From JAAYPI01 sp963668615 (lineage in GTDB: Bacteria > Bacteroidota > Bacteroidia > Bacteroidales > Paludibacteraceae): DNA of 64,000 nucleotides. A program made the position numbers and the translations under genes. Each line of letters opens with the position of its first letter. The first letter of the stretch is position 1. Location: positions 124,001-188,000 of the forward strand of contig CAXXCL010000001.1 in assembly GCA_963668615.2 (NCBI GenBank), read 5' to 3'. The notes below the pieces were generated by a model. That model searched no databases. It was given only the letters and a program-made list of their open reading frames with translations, and had not been told where the DNA came from. Positions 37,456 through 45,584 of this stretch are shown here, piece after piece.

Positions 37456-37509
37456 TTTTCTTACCAACACAACAATAACAAATAAAGATTTTAACATCCA
37501 AAAGAACAC

Positions 37510-38826
37510 ATGGGAAACATTGTAGCTATAGTTGGACGTCCAAACGTGGGCAAATCAACACTCTTTAACAGACTTACACAAACCAGACGAGCCATCGTCA
37601 ATGAAGAATCGGGCACTACCCGAGACCGTCAATATGGCAAGGCCGAATGGGGCGGAAAAGAATTTTCAGTTATTGACACAGGAGGTTGGATATCAAGATC
37701 CGGTGATACTTTTGAAGATGAAATAAAAAAACAAGTAAACATTGCCATTGAAGAATCTGACGTTATTGTTTTTGTGGTTGATGTCCAAAACGGAATTACG
37801 GATTTGGATACCGAAATTGCCGCCATGCTACGAAAGAGTAAAAAGAATGTTATTCTGACAGTAAATAAAACGGATAACAACGATTTACAGTACATGGCAC
37901 CGGAATTCTATAAACTAGGCATAGGTGACCCATTGTGCATTTCCGCCATAAGCGGTTTTGGTTCAGGTGAACTATTGGATGCGATTTTACCTTTCTTATC
38001 ACAAATAGAAGGGGATGGACTTTATGACGATTCTTTGCCTCGTATTGCCATAGTAGGTAGACCAAACGCCGGTAAATCTTCCATTGTAAATGCTCTTATC
38101 GGAGAAGAAAGAAATATTGTAACCAATATTGCAGGTACCACCCGCGATTCTATTTATTCTCGTTACAACAAGTTTGGAAAAGATTTTTATTTGGTCGATA
38201 CAGCAGGGATACGAAAAAAAGCCAAAGTAATAGAAGATTTGGAATATTACTCTACGATACGTTCCATCAGAGCTATTGAAAATTCTGATGTTTGTATACT
38301 AATGGTTGATGCAACACGTGGCATTGAAAGTCAAGATTTAAATATCTTTTCTATCGTTCAGAAAAACAAAAAGAGTCTTGTTGTATGTGTTAACAAATGG
38401 GATTTAGTGGAGGACAAGGAGAATAAAACAACACTTGTTTTTGAAAAGGCAATTCGCGAACGTTTTGCTCCTTTTGTAGACTTTCCTATTATTTTCGCTT
38501 CGGCTGTTACTAAGCAGAGAATTTTCAAAGTAATAGAAACAGCCACAGATGTTTACGAAAACAAGACACAACGTATCTCTACCAGTCAACTGAACGAATA
38601 CTTTCTTCCTTTAATAGAAAACTATCCACCACCTGCATTGAAAGGAAAGTACATAAAAATAAAATATGTTACACAAATTCCGGATGTAAGAACTCCAACA
38701 TTTATTTTCTTTGCTAATCTGCCTCAATATGTAAAAGATCCTTATAAACGTTTCATTGAGAATAAAATTAGAGAAAAATGGAACTTTCACGGAAACTGCA
38801 TCCAAATATTCTTTAGAAAAAAATAA
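37510..38826 (+). CDS. der: Ribosome-associated GTPase Der (EngA)
   Basis: This 438-residue protein has the diagnostic two tandem GTPase domains: GRPNVGKST at ~9 with DTGGW, and GRPNAGKSS at ~182 with DTAGIR. NKTD and NKWD form the G4 motifs. A C-terminal KH-like domain (~355-438) follows. Der acts in 50S subunit assembly. A strong hairpin terminator overlaps the stop codon. Confidence 0.97.
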   Translation: MGNIVAIVGRPNVGKSTLFNRLTQTRRAIVNEESGTTRDRQYGKAEWGGKEFSVIDTGGWISRSGDTFEDEIKKQVNIAIEESDVIVFVVDVQNGITDLDTEIAAMLRKSKKNVILTVNKTDNNDLQYMAPEFYKLGIGDPLCISAISGFGSGELLDAILPFLSQIEGDGLYDDSLPRIAIVGRPNAGKSSIVNALIGEERNIVTNIAGTTRDSIYSRYNKFGKDFYLVDTAGIRKKAKVIEDLEYYSTIRSIRAIENSDVCILMVDATRGIESQDLNIFSIVQKNKKSLVVCVNKWDLVEDKENKTTLVFEKAIRERFAPFVDFPIIFASAVTKQRIFKVIETATDVYENKTQRISTSQLNEYFLPLIENYPPPALKGKYIKIKYVTQIPDVRTPTFIFFANLPQYVKDPYKRFIENKIREKWNFHGNCIQIFFRKK

Positions 38827-38865
38827 AAAAGAGAGGGTAATTTTCAAGATTACCCTCTCTTTTTT
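38825..38865. terminator. Terminator after der
   Basis: AAAAAAGAGAGGGTAA (38825-38840) / TTACCCTCTCTTTTTT (38850-38865), a perfect 16-bp stem with a T6 end. It can also serve the convergent small gene at 38886. Confidence 0.85.
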
Positions 38866-38885
38866 CGGTTGTTTTTGGAAAGCGT

Positions 38886-39083
38886 TTATTCTTTCTTATT
38901 CTTTTTGTTTTTCACAAAAGCGACAAAGATACTCGCTCCCGCTAAAATCCCTAATAAGACTCCTCCATCCAAGGGTACTCCTACTCCGCCTCCGGCTAAA
39001 GGGTCACCCGGCAATACGGGTGCTTGTCCGAAAGAACATATTACACTCATCATAAAAACACTTAATACTACAACTTTTTTCAT
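38886..39083 (-). CDS. Small exported protein with PLDGG-TM-basic C-terminal sorting-like signal
   Basis: A 65-residue protein made of a signal peptide (MKKVVVLSVFMMSVICSFGQ), a short Gly/Pro-rich stretch (PGDPLAGGGVGVP), then PLDGG, a ~15-residue hydrophobic segment and a basic tail (KNKKNKKE). The tripartite C-terminus resembles the PxDGG (PID-CTERM-like) ends of small Bacteroidetes proteins. These are suspected sorting signals, but I cannot name the processing enzyme. It starts 34 bp after the BspA-like gene on the same strand, so the two are probably co-transcribed. Function unknown. Confidence 0.65.
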   Translation of the reverse strand: MKKVVVLSVFMMSVICSFGQAPVLPGDPLAGGGVGVPLDGGVLLGILAGASIFVAFVKNKKNKKE

Positions 39084-39117
39084 TGTTCCTTTTTTGTTTT
39101 TTACTGTTATTTACTGG

Positions 39118-41739
39118 TTATTTTACTAATACTTTGATGTTGGTTGTTCCCGTTGTTGTTACAATCTCCAACAAGTTAACACCTTTGTTGGCAAGGGTTA
39201 CCGTTTGATTGTTTTCAATGGTTTTAAACGATTGCAACAAACGTCCCGTTACATCATACACCTGCACATTGGCAGTACCTTCCAATCCGGACAATGTTAC
39301 CTTATCTCCTGAACAGGATACCTTACTATTTGTGTCTGAAACTTCATTAATGGCTGTATATGATATACCTAATTCCAACTGCATACTTTTGGTCAACGAT
39401 CCATTGGTTATGAAGGTGTAATTGCCGTCCAACAAATTGGTCTGTTTGTTTCCATCCACCAATAAGATGCTTGTATAATCTGACGCAGAAGCAATATCTG
39501 ACAAACTAATGGTATAGGTTCCTGCTACTCCTGTGGTTACCACCAAATTAACAGTGTTGGTGGTTGAGGGTAAAGAGTTGACCGAATAATTAGTTCCTCC
39601 GGTTACCGTGTAAATCTGTGGCACAACAGATTTTAAGCTCATCATCTTAATAGCATCGTTACCTAATTCATAATCGGTTGTACTTCCTGCTTGTAAACGT
39701 ATCCGTGTTTTATCCGTATAGGTATCATTGCTAACCGTTAAGGGTATTTCTTCAAAAGTACTTCCTGCAGCCACTTTTTTGAGTGTTTTTCCTGCAGCAG
39801 CATATTCCACTACATCGGTAGCAGCATGATCTTGTAAAAAGAATGCTCCGAAAGGAGAAACCACATAATTATCTCCTGACATCACAGTCTGATAGGTATT
39901 GCCATCATAATAGTAGAAAGGTGCCTGTTCTTGCGTTGCATTGGCCAAGTCAAAAGAACTCAAGAAAGGTTGTCCTATCAAGTTCCAGCTATTGTGTGTA
40001 ACTGTCGCATTAGTAGTATGCTTGGCAACAGGTATCTCCCCGGTAGAAGCAAACATGCTGCTTTCTCCGCTCGCAGAAACAAAATCCAATGTTTTATCGG
40101 AAGCAACGGCAATAATGTACCCTTTGCCTGCAACGAAGGTTCTCGGACTTACATTTATCCAATTCAATCCAGCACTTGCTGCTGCATTGCCTGTAGCATC
40201 ACGTAGGGCACCATCATATTCCTGAACATAAAAGTCTACACCTGTATCGGTAATATCTCCCCATGTTGCTTGGGTATTGGTGCCGGCGATTTTTACATTG
40301 GCTGCCGGTACATCGTATGGTGTACTGAAGAAAACCCATCCGTAGGAAGGCTTAAAGGTTTTCCGAATACGGATTACACCATTATTGGTTACCGTGCCAT
40401 TGTTAAGCAATTGTGCCGTACCACCGTCATTAGAAATCAAGGTGAGTGTATCATTTACCACCAAATTACTACTTAAGGTTGTTTTTTTGCCAGAATTTAT
40501 GGTCAAATTTGCACACTCAAAACCTGACCCACCATATGTTCCGGCAATTACTACGTCACTCTTCGATGTCATCGATGTAGACGGAGTCCACGAACTTCCA
40601 TCCCATACATGAGTCATTTTCTTTACATTAATGGTTACTTCCTCAGTTAAAGGAAAATAATTAAGTGTATCTGTGGGTGAAAATTCTACATCTAAAATCT
40701 GACTATCCCCTTCATTCAATACAGTTCCTGATGCGGGGGTGTAGCTATAAGTCCCGGCCATTACAGCTGCTGCATTTAAATTTGCACTACTCAAAGCTGT
40801 TCCCCACTCAATGTCAGCAGGAGTATCCCATGTAATCATAGGTGTTATGGTTTCAAACTCTCCCCAATAATCTGCAGAGGTATAATTACCCTTTGAGGTT
40901 CTAGTAGGAACATAAAGAGTACAAGTAGCCTTATTTACACCGTCAAAGATACTAGAAACTAGGCTAAGTGGCGGCTCCGGATAAGAATAAACCGCTGTTA
41001 AACCCGTACAATTTTTAAAAGCATCTACCCCAATGGAAGCTATATTTGGTGGAATGGTAACAGCAGCAAGTGTTGTACATCCATAAAAAGCATTAGCTCC
41101 AATAGTCTGTATCGTAGAAGGAATAACTACAGAAGTTAAACCCGTACATCCATAAAACACATTAGCTTCAATAGAGGTTACCAACGATGGAATAGTTATT
41201 GACGTTAAACTTGAACAACCCTGAAATGCACTTCCTCCGATAGAAGTTACCAATGAAGGAATAGTTATTGACGTCAGATGTGAACAACCCTGAAACGCAC
41301 TTCCTCCGATAGAGGTTACCGAAGAAGGTATAGACACAGAGGTTAAACCCGTACATCCATAAAATACATTAATTCCAATGGCAGTTACTGAAGAAGGAAT
41401 TGTTACAGAAGTTAGACCCGTACATCCATAAAAAGCATTAGTACCAATGGTAGTTACTGAAGAAGGAATTGTTACAGAAGTTAAACCCGTACTCTGCTGA
41501 AAGGCTTTACTACCAATTCCTTTTACCGAATAGGTCGTCGCTCCATTGTCCACAGTTGAAGGAATAACAACACTGCCAGAATAGCTATTGTAACTAGTAG
41601 ACGAGTAAGTCACAGAAACAGTTTTATTTGCAGCACTAGTAATGGTGTAGTAAATACCACCCGAAGTAAAATCATACACAGCCCCCAACACATTGAAGGT
41701 GAGAGACACAGAAAACAAAAGTAGTAGTAGTTTTTTCAT
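39118..41739 (-). CDS. BspA-like leucine-rich repeat T9SS surface protein
   Basis: 873 residues: a signal peptide (~1-20), then from residue ~79 to ~262 eight 23-residue LRR_5 (BspA/TpLRR) repeats of the form AFYGCTGLTSVTIPSSVTSIG. A truncated repeat and a MBG-like beta domain (~305-375, with YSYTPASGTVLNEGD) follow, then a long beta-rich region with LNSGKK-TTLSSNL-type strands. A type A T9SS sorting domain ends NIKVLVK. BspA-type proteins bind host matrix proteins and other bacteria in some relatives; the target here is unknown. It is followed by a tiny PLDGG-type protein gene, and a Crp/Fnr gene lies upstream. Confidence 0.87.
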   Translation of the reverse strand: MKKLLLLLFSVSLTFNVLGAVYDFTSGGIYYTITSAANKTVSVTYSSTSYNSYSGSVVIPSTVDNGATTYSVKGIGSKAFQQSTGLTSVTIPSSVTTIGTNAFYGCTGLTSVTIPSSVTAIGINVFYGCTGLTSVSIPSSVTSIGGSAFQGCSHLTSITIPSLVTSIGGSAFQGCSSLTSITIPSLVTSIEANVFYGCTGLTSVVIPSTIQTIGANAFYGCTTLAAVTIPPNIASIGVDAFKNCTGLTAVYSYPEPPLSLVSSIFDGVNKATCTLYVPTRTSKGNYTSADYWGEFETITPMITWDTPADIEWGTALSSANLNAAAVMAGTYSYTPASGTVLNEGDSQILDVEFSPTDTLNYFPLTEEVTINVKKMTHVWDGSSWTPSTSMTSKSDVVIAGTYGGSGFECANLTINSGKKTTLSSNLVVNDTLTLISNDGGTAQLLNNGTVTNNGVIRIRKTFKPSYGWVFFSTPYDVPAANVKIAGTNTQATWGDITDTGVDFYVQEYDGALRDATGNAAASAGLNWINVSPRTFVAGKGYIIAVASDKTLDFVSASGESSMFASTGEIPVAKHTTNATVTHNSWNLIGQPFLSSFDLANATQEQAPFYYYDGNTYQTVMSGDNYVVSPFGAFFLQDHAATDVVEYAAAGKTLKKVAAGSTFEEIPLTVSNDTYTDKTRIRLQAGSTTDYELGNDAIKMMSLKSVVPQIYTVTGGTNYSVNSLPSTTNTVNLVVTTGVAGTYTISLSDIASASDYTSILLVDGNKQTNLLDGNYTFITNGSLTKSMQLELGISYTAINEVSDTNSKVSCSGDKVTLSGLEGTANVQVYDVTGRLLQSFKTIENNQTVTLANKGVNLLEIVTTTGTTNIKVLVK
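40954..41505 (-). repeat. Eight 69-bp LRR repeats
   Basis: Codons ~79-262 of the BspA-like gene hold eight 23-residue units with an A/VF-x-C-x-x-L-T-S-V-x-I-P-S frame. Several neighbours are nearly identical. Confidence 0.85.
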
Positions 41740-41846
41740 AAAGGTTTCATTTTAACTTCTTATTATTCGCCAAACAACGAACTAAAGAAGGATGTTAATA
41801 TCTCATTATTCTTACTCCGAAGAAGACTCCGCAGTTCACATATGTG

Positions 41847-41854
41847 CAAAGGTA
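41847..41854 (-). promoter_or_regulatory. -7 box of BspA-like gene
   Basis: The minus strand reads TACCTTTG, 107 bp before the ATG. A tandem 14-bp direct repeat (41859-41886) sits immediately upstream of it on that strand. Confidence 0.5.
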
Positions 41855-41858
41855 TGCA

Positions 41859-41886
41859 AAAACTTGATATAAAAAACTTGATATAA
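41859..41886. repeat. Tandem 14-bp direct repeat upstream of the BspA promoter
   Basis: Two contiguous perfect copies of AAAACTTGATATAA (41859-41872 and 41873-41886), upstream of the -7 box of the BspA-like gene and 28 bp from the end of the Crp/Fnr gene. Confidence 0.75.
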
Positions 41887-41913
41887 ATCAATAAATTAAA
41901 CAATATGGAATTT

Positions 41914-42480
41914 TTACGAATGCACCTTTCTTATTCTTGATAAGGTTTCGGGAGTTATCCTTAAATAAGAAGCTAAATCTTTCCCTTTTAGTCGGTGAAT
42001 TATCTGTTTACGGAATTGAGCAAAATATTTATACCTGTCAAAAGAATCTGATATTTGATACATTTGATCTTCAAATTTTTTCACTAAAATATAATTTTCT
42101 GTCAAAATACGACCCAAGTTACATATTTGGTAATTGGTATCAAAGAAAGACCTAAACTGTTGAATTTCAAATTTATAAACGAGTAAATCTTCCAATGCAA
42201 GGTAACTTTTTGTAGCTCTGTCACCAGTTAAATATGTCACGACATCACCAAAAGTCTCGTTTTCCCCCCAAAAACTCAAACATATTTCCTTACCTTCCAA
42301 TTCTACAAAACCTTTTACCAAACCTTCCTTTATCACGTACATATAGCTATTGGGACATCCTTGTGTAACGAGCACGGAATTCTTTGCAAATTGTTCCTCT
42401 ACAACACAACTTAAAATCAAATTCATTGATTCGTCACTTAGGGGGACAATAGCTCTGAGATAATTCTTAATAAACTCCAT
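41914..42480 (-). CDS. Crp/Fnr-family transcription regulator
   Basis: This 188-residue protein has an N-terminal cNMP-binding-like beta-roll (residues ~10-115: VLVTQGCPNSYMYVIKEGLVKG, LSFWGENETFGDV) and a long helix. A short C-terminal helix-turn-helix is at KGKDLASYLRITPETLSRIRK (~164-184). The C-terminus is short, as in many Bacteroidetes members of this family. It has no Fnr-type N-terminal cysteine cluster, so it is not an iron-sulfur sensor. The ligand and targets are unknown. It lies directly upstream of the BspA-like gene on the same strand. Confidence 0.85.
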   Translation of the reverse strand: MEFIKNYLRAIVPLSDESMNLILSCVVEEQFAKNSVLVTQGCPNSYMYVIKEGLVKGFVELEGKEICLSFWGENETFGDVVTYLTGDRATKSYLALEDLLVYKFEIQQFRSFFDTNYQICNLGRILTENYILVKKFEDQMYQISDSFDRYKYFAQFRKQIIHRLKGKDLASYLRITPETLSRIRKVHS

Positions 42481-42521
42481 ATGCTATCAGTATTTCATTA
42501 GATCGGTTAAGGTCTCTGGTT

Positions 42522-42541
42522 GAAGCGAATAACAACGCTTC
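42522..42541. promoter_or_regulatory. Inverted repeat near the Crp/Fnr gene start
   Basis: GAAGCG (42522-42527) / CGCTTC (42536-42541), just downstream of the minus-strand -7 box TAATTTTG (42552-42545), placed like an operator at the transcription start. No T-run follows, so it is not a terminator. Confidence 0.35.
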
Positions 42542-42544
42542 TGG

Positions 42545-42552
42545 CAAAATTA
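42545..42552 (-). promoter_or_regulatory. -7 box of Crp/Fnr gene
   Basis: The minus strand reads TAATTTTG, 64 bp before the ATG. Confidence 0.4.
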
Positions 42553-42605
42553 TTATTTTTCTGCAAAAAAAGAATAATTTGATTAATAAAAAAACGAATC
42601 CGTTT

Positions 42606-42962
42606 TCATTTTAACACACGAACACACTCTTTTTTGTTTTTTTTCACTAATTCATCTGCGATATTTACGCAGGTTGTGCAAGGAACTCGACCTGAGCTCT
42701 TGAGCAATGCACAGGTTGAAAAACCGGCTTTTGCCACAAACGGTTCTTTTATGGATAGTTTTTCACCTTCTTTTGCCAACAAATAATCGGCAGCAAAAAG
42801 AGCTCCACACACCCCACCTTGGGCTCTACCTCCTCCCCATTGACGAAACTCTTCAATCGTTTCATCGGAAATTCCAAAATCTTCCTGCCAAGCCTTCAAA
42901 ACAGCCTGAGCACAATTCAATTTTTCAGGTTCTTTATGAAAATAATCAACGGCCTTTTTCAT
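42606..42962 (-). CDS. C_GCAxxG_C_C family protein
   Basis: A 118-residue protein with the family pattern: an early Cys (NCAQAVLKAW, ~17), the GGG-x-x-GGVCGALFAADYL segment (~44-62), then three late cysteines (STCALLKSSGRVPCTTC, ~83-99). These conserved cysteines suggest metal or cofactor binding and a redox role, as in split-Soret-type relatives. The biochemical function is unproven. It follows the pnp terminator and precedes the Crp/Fnr gene by 125 bp. Confidence 0.82.
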   Translation of the reverse strand: MKKAVDYFHKEPEKLNCAQAVLKAWQEDFGISDETIEEFRQWGGGRAQGGVCGALFAADYLLAKEGEKLSIKEPFVAKAGFSTCALLKSSGRVPCTTCVNIADELVKKNKKECVRVLK

Positions 42963-42984
42963 ATTATATTGTTTTTATATAAAA

Positions 42985-43014
42985 AACGCCACTCGATCGA
43001 AGTCAAGCGGCGTT
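42985..43014 (-). terminator. pnp terminator
   Basis: On the minus strand AACGCCGCTTGA (43014-43003) pairs with TCGAGTGGCGTT (42996-42985) through G-U-tolerant pairing, followed by a T-run. Confidence 0.75.
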
Positions 43015-43037
43015 TCCTTATTATTGTATAAATGGCA

Positions 43038-45164
43038 CTATTCTTTTGCCGGTTTTTCTGTAAGAACTTTATGAGATAGTTTTACTTTACCGGTTTTTTT
43101 GTCTATTTCCAATAATTTGACTTCTATCGGATCATTTTCTTTCAAGCCTGTTTTTTCCATGTCTTCAACACGTTGCCAGCTTATCTCAGAAATATGAAGC
43201 AATCCTTCTTTTCCGGGTAAATATTCAACAAATGCACCGTAAGGCATAATTGATTTTACCTTAGCTTGGTAAACAGTACCCACTTCAGGAACTGCAATAA
43301 TTCCTTTCACTTTTGCCAAAGCAGCGTCAATTGATTTTTTATTGTTGGCTGCAATTTCCACAACTCCTACATTGTCTTTTTCTTCGATAGAAACGGTAGC
43401 ACCGGTTTCTAATTGAATCGCCTGAATAATTTTTCCTCCAGGACCGATAATAGCACCTATCATATCTTTTGGAACTACTATTGTTTCAATACGGGGAGCA
43501 TTAGGTTTAAGATCAGGACGTGGTGCAGCAAGAGTTTCTTGTATTTTGCCCAAGATGTACATTCTTCCTTCTTTTGCTTGGTTAAGTGCTTTTTCCAAGA
43601 TTTCGAAAGAAAGACCGTCTACCTTTATATCCATCTGAGTAGCTGTAATACCATCTTTAGTACCGGTTACCTTAAAGTCCATATCTCCCAAGTGGTCTTC
43701 ATCTCCTAAAATATCAGAAAGAACCGCAAAGTTTTTACCTTTATTTTCTGAGATAAGTCCCATGGCTATACCTGAAACAGGTTTCTTAATTTGTACGCCT
43801 GCATCCATCAAAGCTAATGTGCCGGCACAAACTGTTGCCATCGATGAAGAACCGTTGGATTCCAAAATTTCAGAAACAACACGAACAACATAAGGATAAT
43901 TGTCAGGAAGCATTCCTTTCAAAGCACGAAGAGCCAAATTACCGTGACCGACTTCTCGTCTTCCTATGCCACGAGAAGCACGAGCTTCACCTGTAGAATA
44001 TGGAGGAAAATTATAATGTAACAAGAAACGTTCTTTTCCTTGAGTCAATGCTTCGTCTATTAATTTTTCATCTTGTTTCGTTCCCAACGTTACAGAAGTA
44101 AGAGATTGAGTTTCGCCTCGCGTGAAAATTGCTGAACCGTGTGTTCCGGGCAAATAATCAACTTCCGACCAAATGGGACGAATTTCTGTCGTTTTTCTTC
44201 CGTCCAAACGTTTACCTTCATCCAAAATAGCACGACGCATAGCTTCTTTTTCCACTTCGTGATAATACTTACTCACTAAGCCTTTCTTTTGGGCTGCAAC
44301 TTCTTCGTCCAACGAAGCTATATAATTATCTTTTACTGCTGAGAATTTTTCAGAACGAGAATGTTTATCGGTATCGCATGAAGCAGCTACTTTATATACT
44401 TCATCGTAAGTTTTTGCCCAAACATCTTTTTTAAGATCTTCGTCATTTTCTTCATGGCAATATACACGTTTCACTGTTTTACCTACTGCTTCCATCAATT
44501 CCAATTGGACTTGGCAATGAACTTTGATAGCTTCGTGTGCTACTTTCATAGCTTCCAACAAGTCATCTTCCGACACTTCTTTCATTTCGCCTTCCACCAT
44601 CATTATATTATCTATAGTAGCAGCAACCATGATGTCCATATCGGCATTTTCCAATTGGGGAAAAGTCGGATTAACAACAAATTGACCATTGATACGAGCT
44701 ACACGAACTTCGGAAATAGGACCATTAAAAGGTATATCAGAAACAGCAAGAGCCGCTGAGGCCGCCAATCCTGCAAGAGCATCAGGCATATCTATACCGT
44801 CAGCAGAAAACAAGGTTACATTAACAAATGTTTCTGCGTGATAATCATCAGGGAATAAAGGACGTAAAGCCCTATCAACCAAACGAGAAATAAGAATTTC
44901 ATAATCGGAAGAACGTCCCTCACGACGAGTAAATCCACCGGGAAAACGACCATTAGCAGCGAATTTTTCTTTATAATCCACTGAAAGGGGCATAAAGTCT
45001 GTTCCGGGAGCAGCATCTGTTGCTGAACAAACAGTTGCCAAAAGCATGGTGTCTCCCATGCGTACCATTACCGAGCCGTCGGCTTGTTTTGCCAATTTTC
45101 CGGTCTCAATTGTAATGGTTCTGCCATCACCGAGTGTGATGGTTTTTGTAATTACATTCATCAT
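43038..45164 (-). CDS. pnp: Polyribonucleotide nucleotidyltransferase (PNPase)
   Basis: 708 residues from the ATG at 45164; the next codon is also ATG. The frame extends upstream, but a -7 box at 45208-45215 makes earlier starts untranscribed. Two RNase PH domains (GRFPGGFTRREGR near the N-terminus; SGEARASRGIGRREVGHG in the second) are followed by a KH domain (DMIGAIIGPGGKIIQ) and an S1 domain (YGAFVEYLPGKEGLLHISEI). PNPase degrades RNA by phosphorolysis 3'-5' and can polymerise. Length is normal. Confidence 0.97.
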   Translation of the reverse strand: MMNVITKTITLGDGRTITIETGKLAKQADGSVMVRMGDTMLLATVCSATDAAPGTDFMPLSVDYKEKFAANGRFPGGFTRREGRSSDYEILISRLVDRALRPLFPDDYHAETFVNVTLFSADGIDMPDALAGLAASAALAVSDIPFNGPISEVRVARINGQFVVNPTFPQLENADMDIMVAATIDNIMMVEGEMKEVSEDDLLEAMKVAHEAIKVHCQVQLELMEAVGKTVKRVYCHEENDEDLKKDVWAKTYDEVYKVAASCDTDKHSRSEKFSAVKDNYIASLDEEVAAQKKGLVSKYYHEVEKEAMRRAILDEGKRLDGRKTTEIRPIWSEVDYLPGTHGSAIFTRGETQSLTSVTLGTKQDEKLIDEALTQGKERFLLHYNFPPYSTGEARASRGIGRREVGHGNLALRALKGMLPDNYPYVVRVVSEILESNGSSSMATVCAGTLALMDAGVQIKKPVSGIAMGLISENKGKNFAVLSDILGDEDHLGDMDFKVTGTKDGITATQMDIKVDGLSFEILEKALNQAKEGRMYILGKIQETLAAPRPDLKPNAPRIETIVVPKDMIGAIIGPGGKIIQAIQLETGATVSIEEKDNVGVVEIAANNKKSIDAALAKVKGIIAVPEVGTVYQAKVKSIMPYGAFVEYLPGKEGLLHISEISWQRVEDMEKTGLKENDPIEVKLLEIDKKTGKVKLSHKVLTEKPAKE

Positions 45165-45207
45165 AATTTTTAAATTACATTTAATTTTTTTACATCTAAA
45201 TTTCGCA

Positions 45208-45215
45208 CAAAGGTA
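45208..45215 (-). promoter_or_regulatory. pnp -7 box
   Basis: The minus strand reads TACCTTTG, 43 bp upstream of the ATG chosen for pnp. Confidence 0.55.
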
Positions 45216-45307
45216 CATTTTTAAACCCGAAAACAGGAAAATTTCCTCCTAAAAATAACTGAGCTATACTATTTTAAGTTATTTTTTGAATTAAACAGGC
45301 AAAATAT

Positions 45308-45338
45308 TTGCAAAACGCAGAAAAGAAATATATCTTTG
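45308..45338 (+). promoter_or_regulatory. Promoter of the hairpin RNA
   Basis: TTG (45308-45310), 20 bp, TATCTTTG (45331-45338): a full consensus match on the plus strand with no downstream ORF. Confidence 0.7.
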
Positions 45339-45342
45339 AAGT

Positions 45343-45506
45343 ACCGTATCGCGTTTGGTGAAACTTAACACTCTTTTACATACTGAGATATTTTTAGCTT
45401 TTAATGGCGTGCTACTATTGGAAACAATTGGGTAGATTACAAAGGAAGTTAAACCCTCAAAACTTTGGAAACCGAAGTTTAACTCGTAAACTGCGATACG
45501 GTTTTT
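45343..45506 (+). ncRNA. Candidate long-hairpin regulatory RNA (6S-like)
   Basis: No ORF lies here. A consensus promoter ends at 45338 and the transcript should start around 45343. The first bases ACCGTATCGC (45343-45352) pair perfectly with GCGATACGGT (45493-45502), and the stem continues as GTTT (45353-45356) with AAAC (45488-45491) over a one-base bulge. At the midpoint, CTAC-ATTG (45412-45420) pairs with CAAT-GTAG (45425-45435) around a GAAA tetraloop. AAACTT/AAGTTT (45361-45366 / 45475-45480) may pair in the middle. A T6 run follows the closing stem. The overall shape (closing stem, large central bubble, apical hairpin, about 160 nt) recalls 6S RNA, but this is inference from shape only. 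Confidence 0.5.
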
Positions 45507-45526
45507 TATAATTTGAATAAATTATT

Positions 45527-45558
45527 TCGACATTGAGAATCACTGTCGATTTTTTTTT
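45527..45558 (+). terminator. Terminator downstream of hairpin RNA
   Basis: TCGACA (45527-45532) / TGTCGA (45544-45549) followed by T9 (45550-45558). It could end a longer RNA form of about 215 nt. Confidence 0.7.
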
Positions 45559-45584
45559 GTAAAAATTTGACTGAATAATTCCAC

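Larger units (their letters stand above)
45219..45584. other. pnp-mfd intergenic region
   Basis: The stretch holds the hairpin RNA at 45343-45506 with its promoter (45308-45338) and a second, strong plus-strand terminator at 45527-45558. No protein-coding ORF was recognised. Confidence 0.6.

Noticed and set aside
45165..45218. Longer pnp start at 45218
   Set aside because: The -7 box TACCTTTG (45215-45208) lies inside that extension, so it would not be transcribed.
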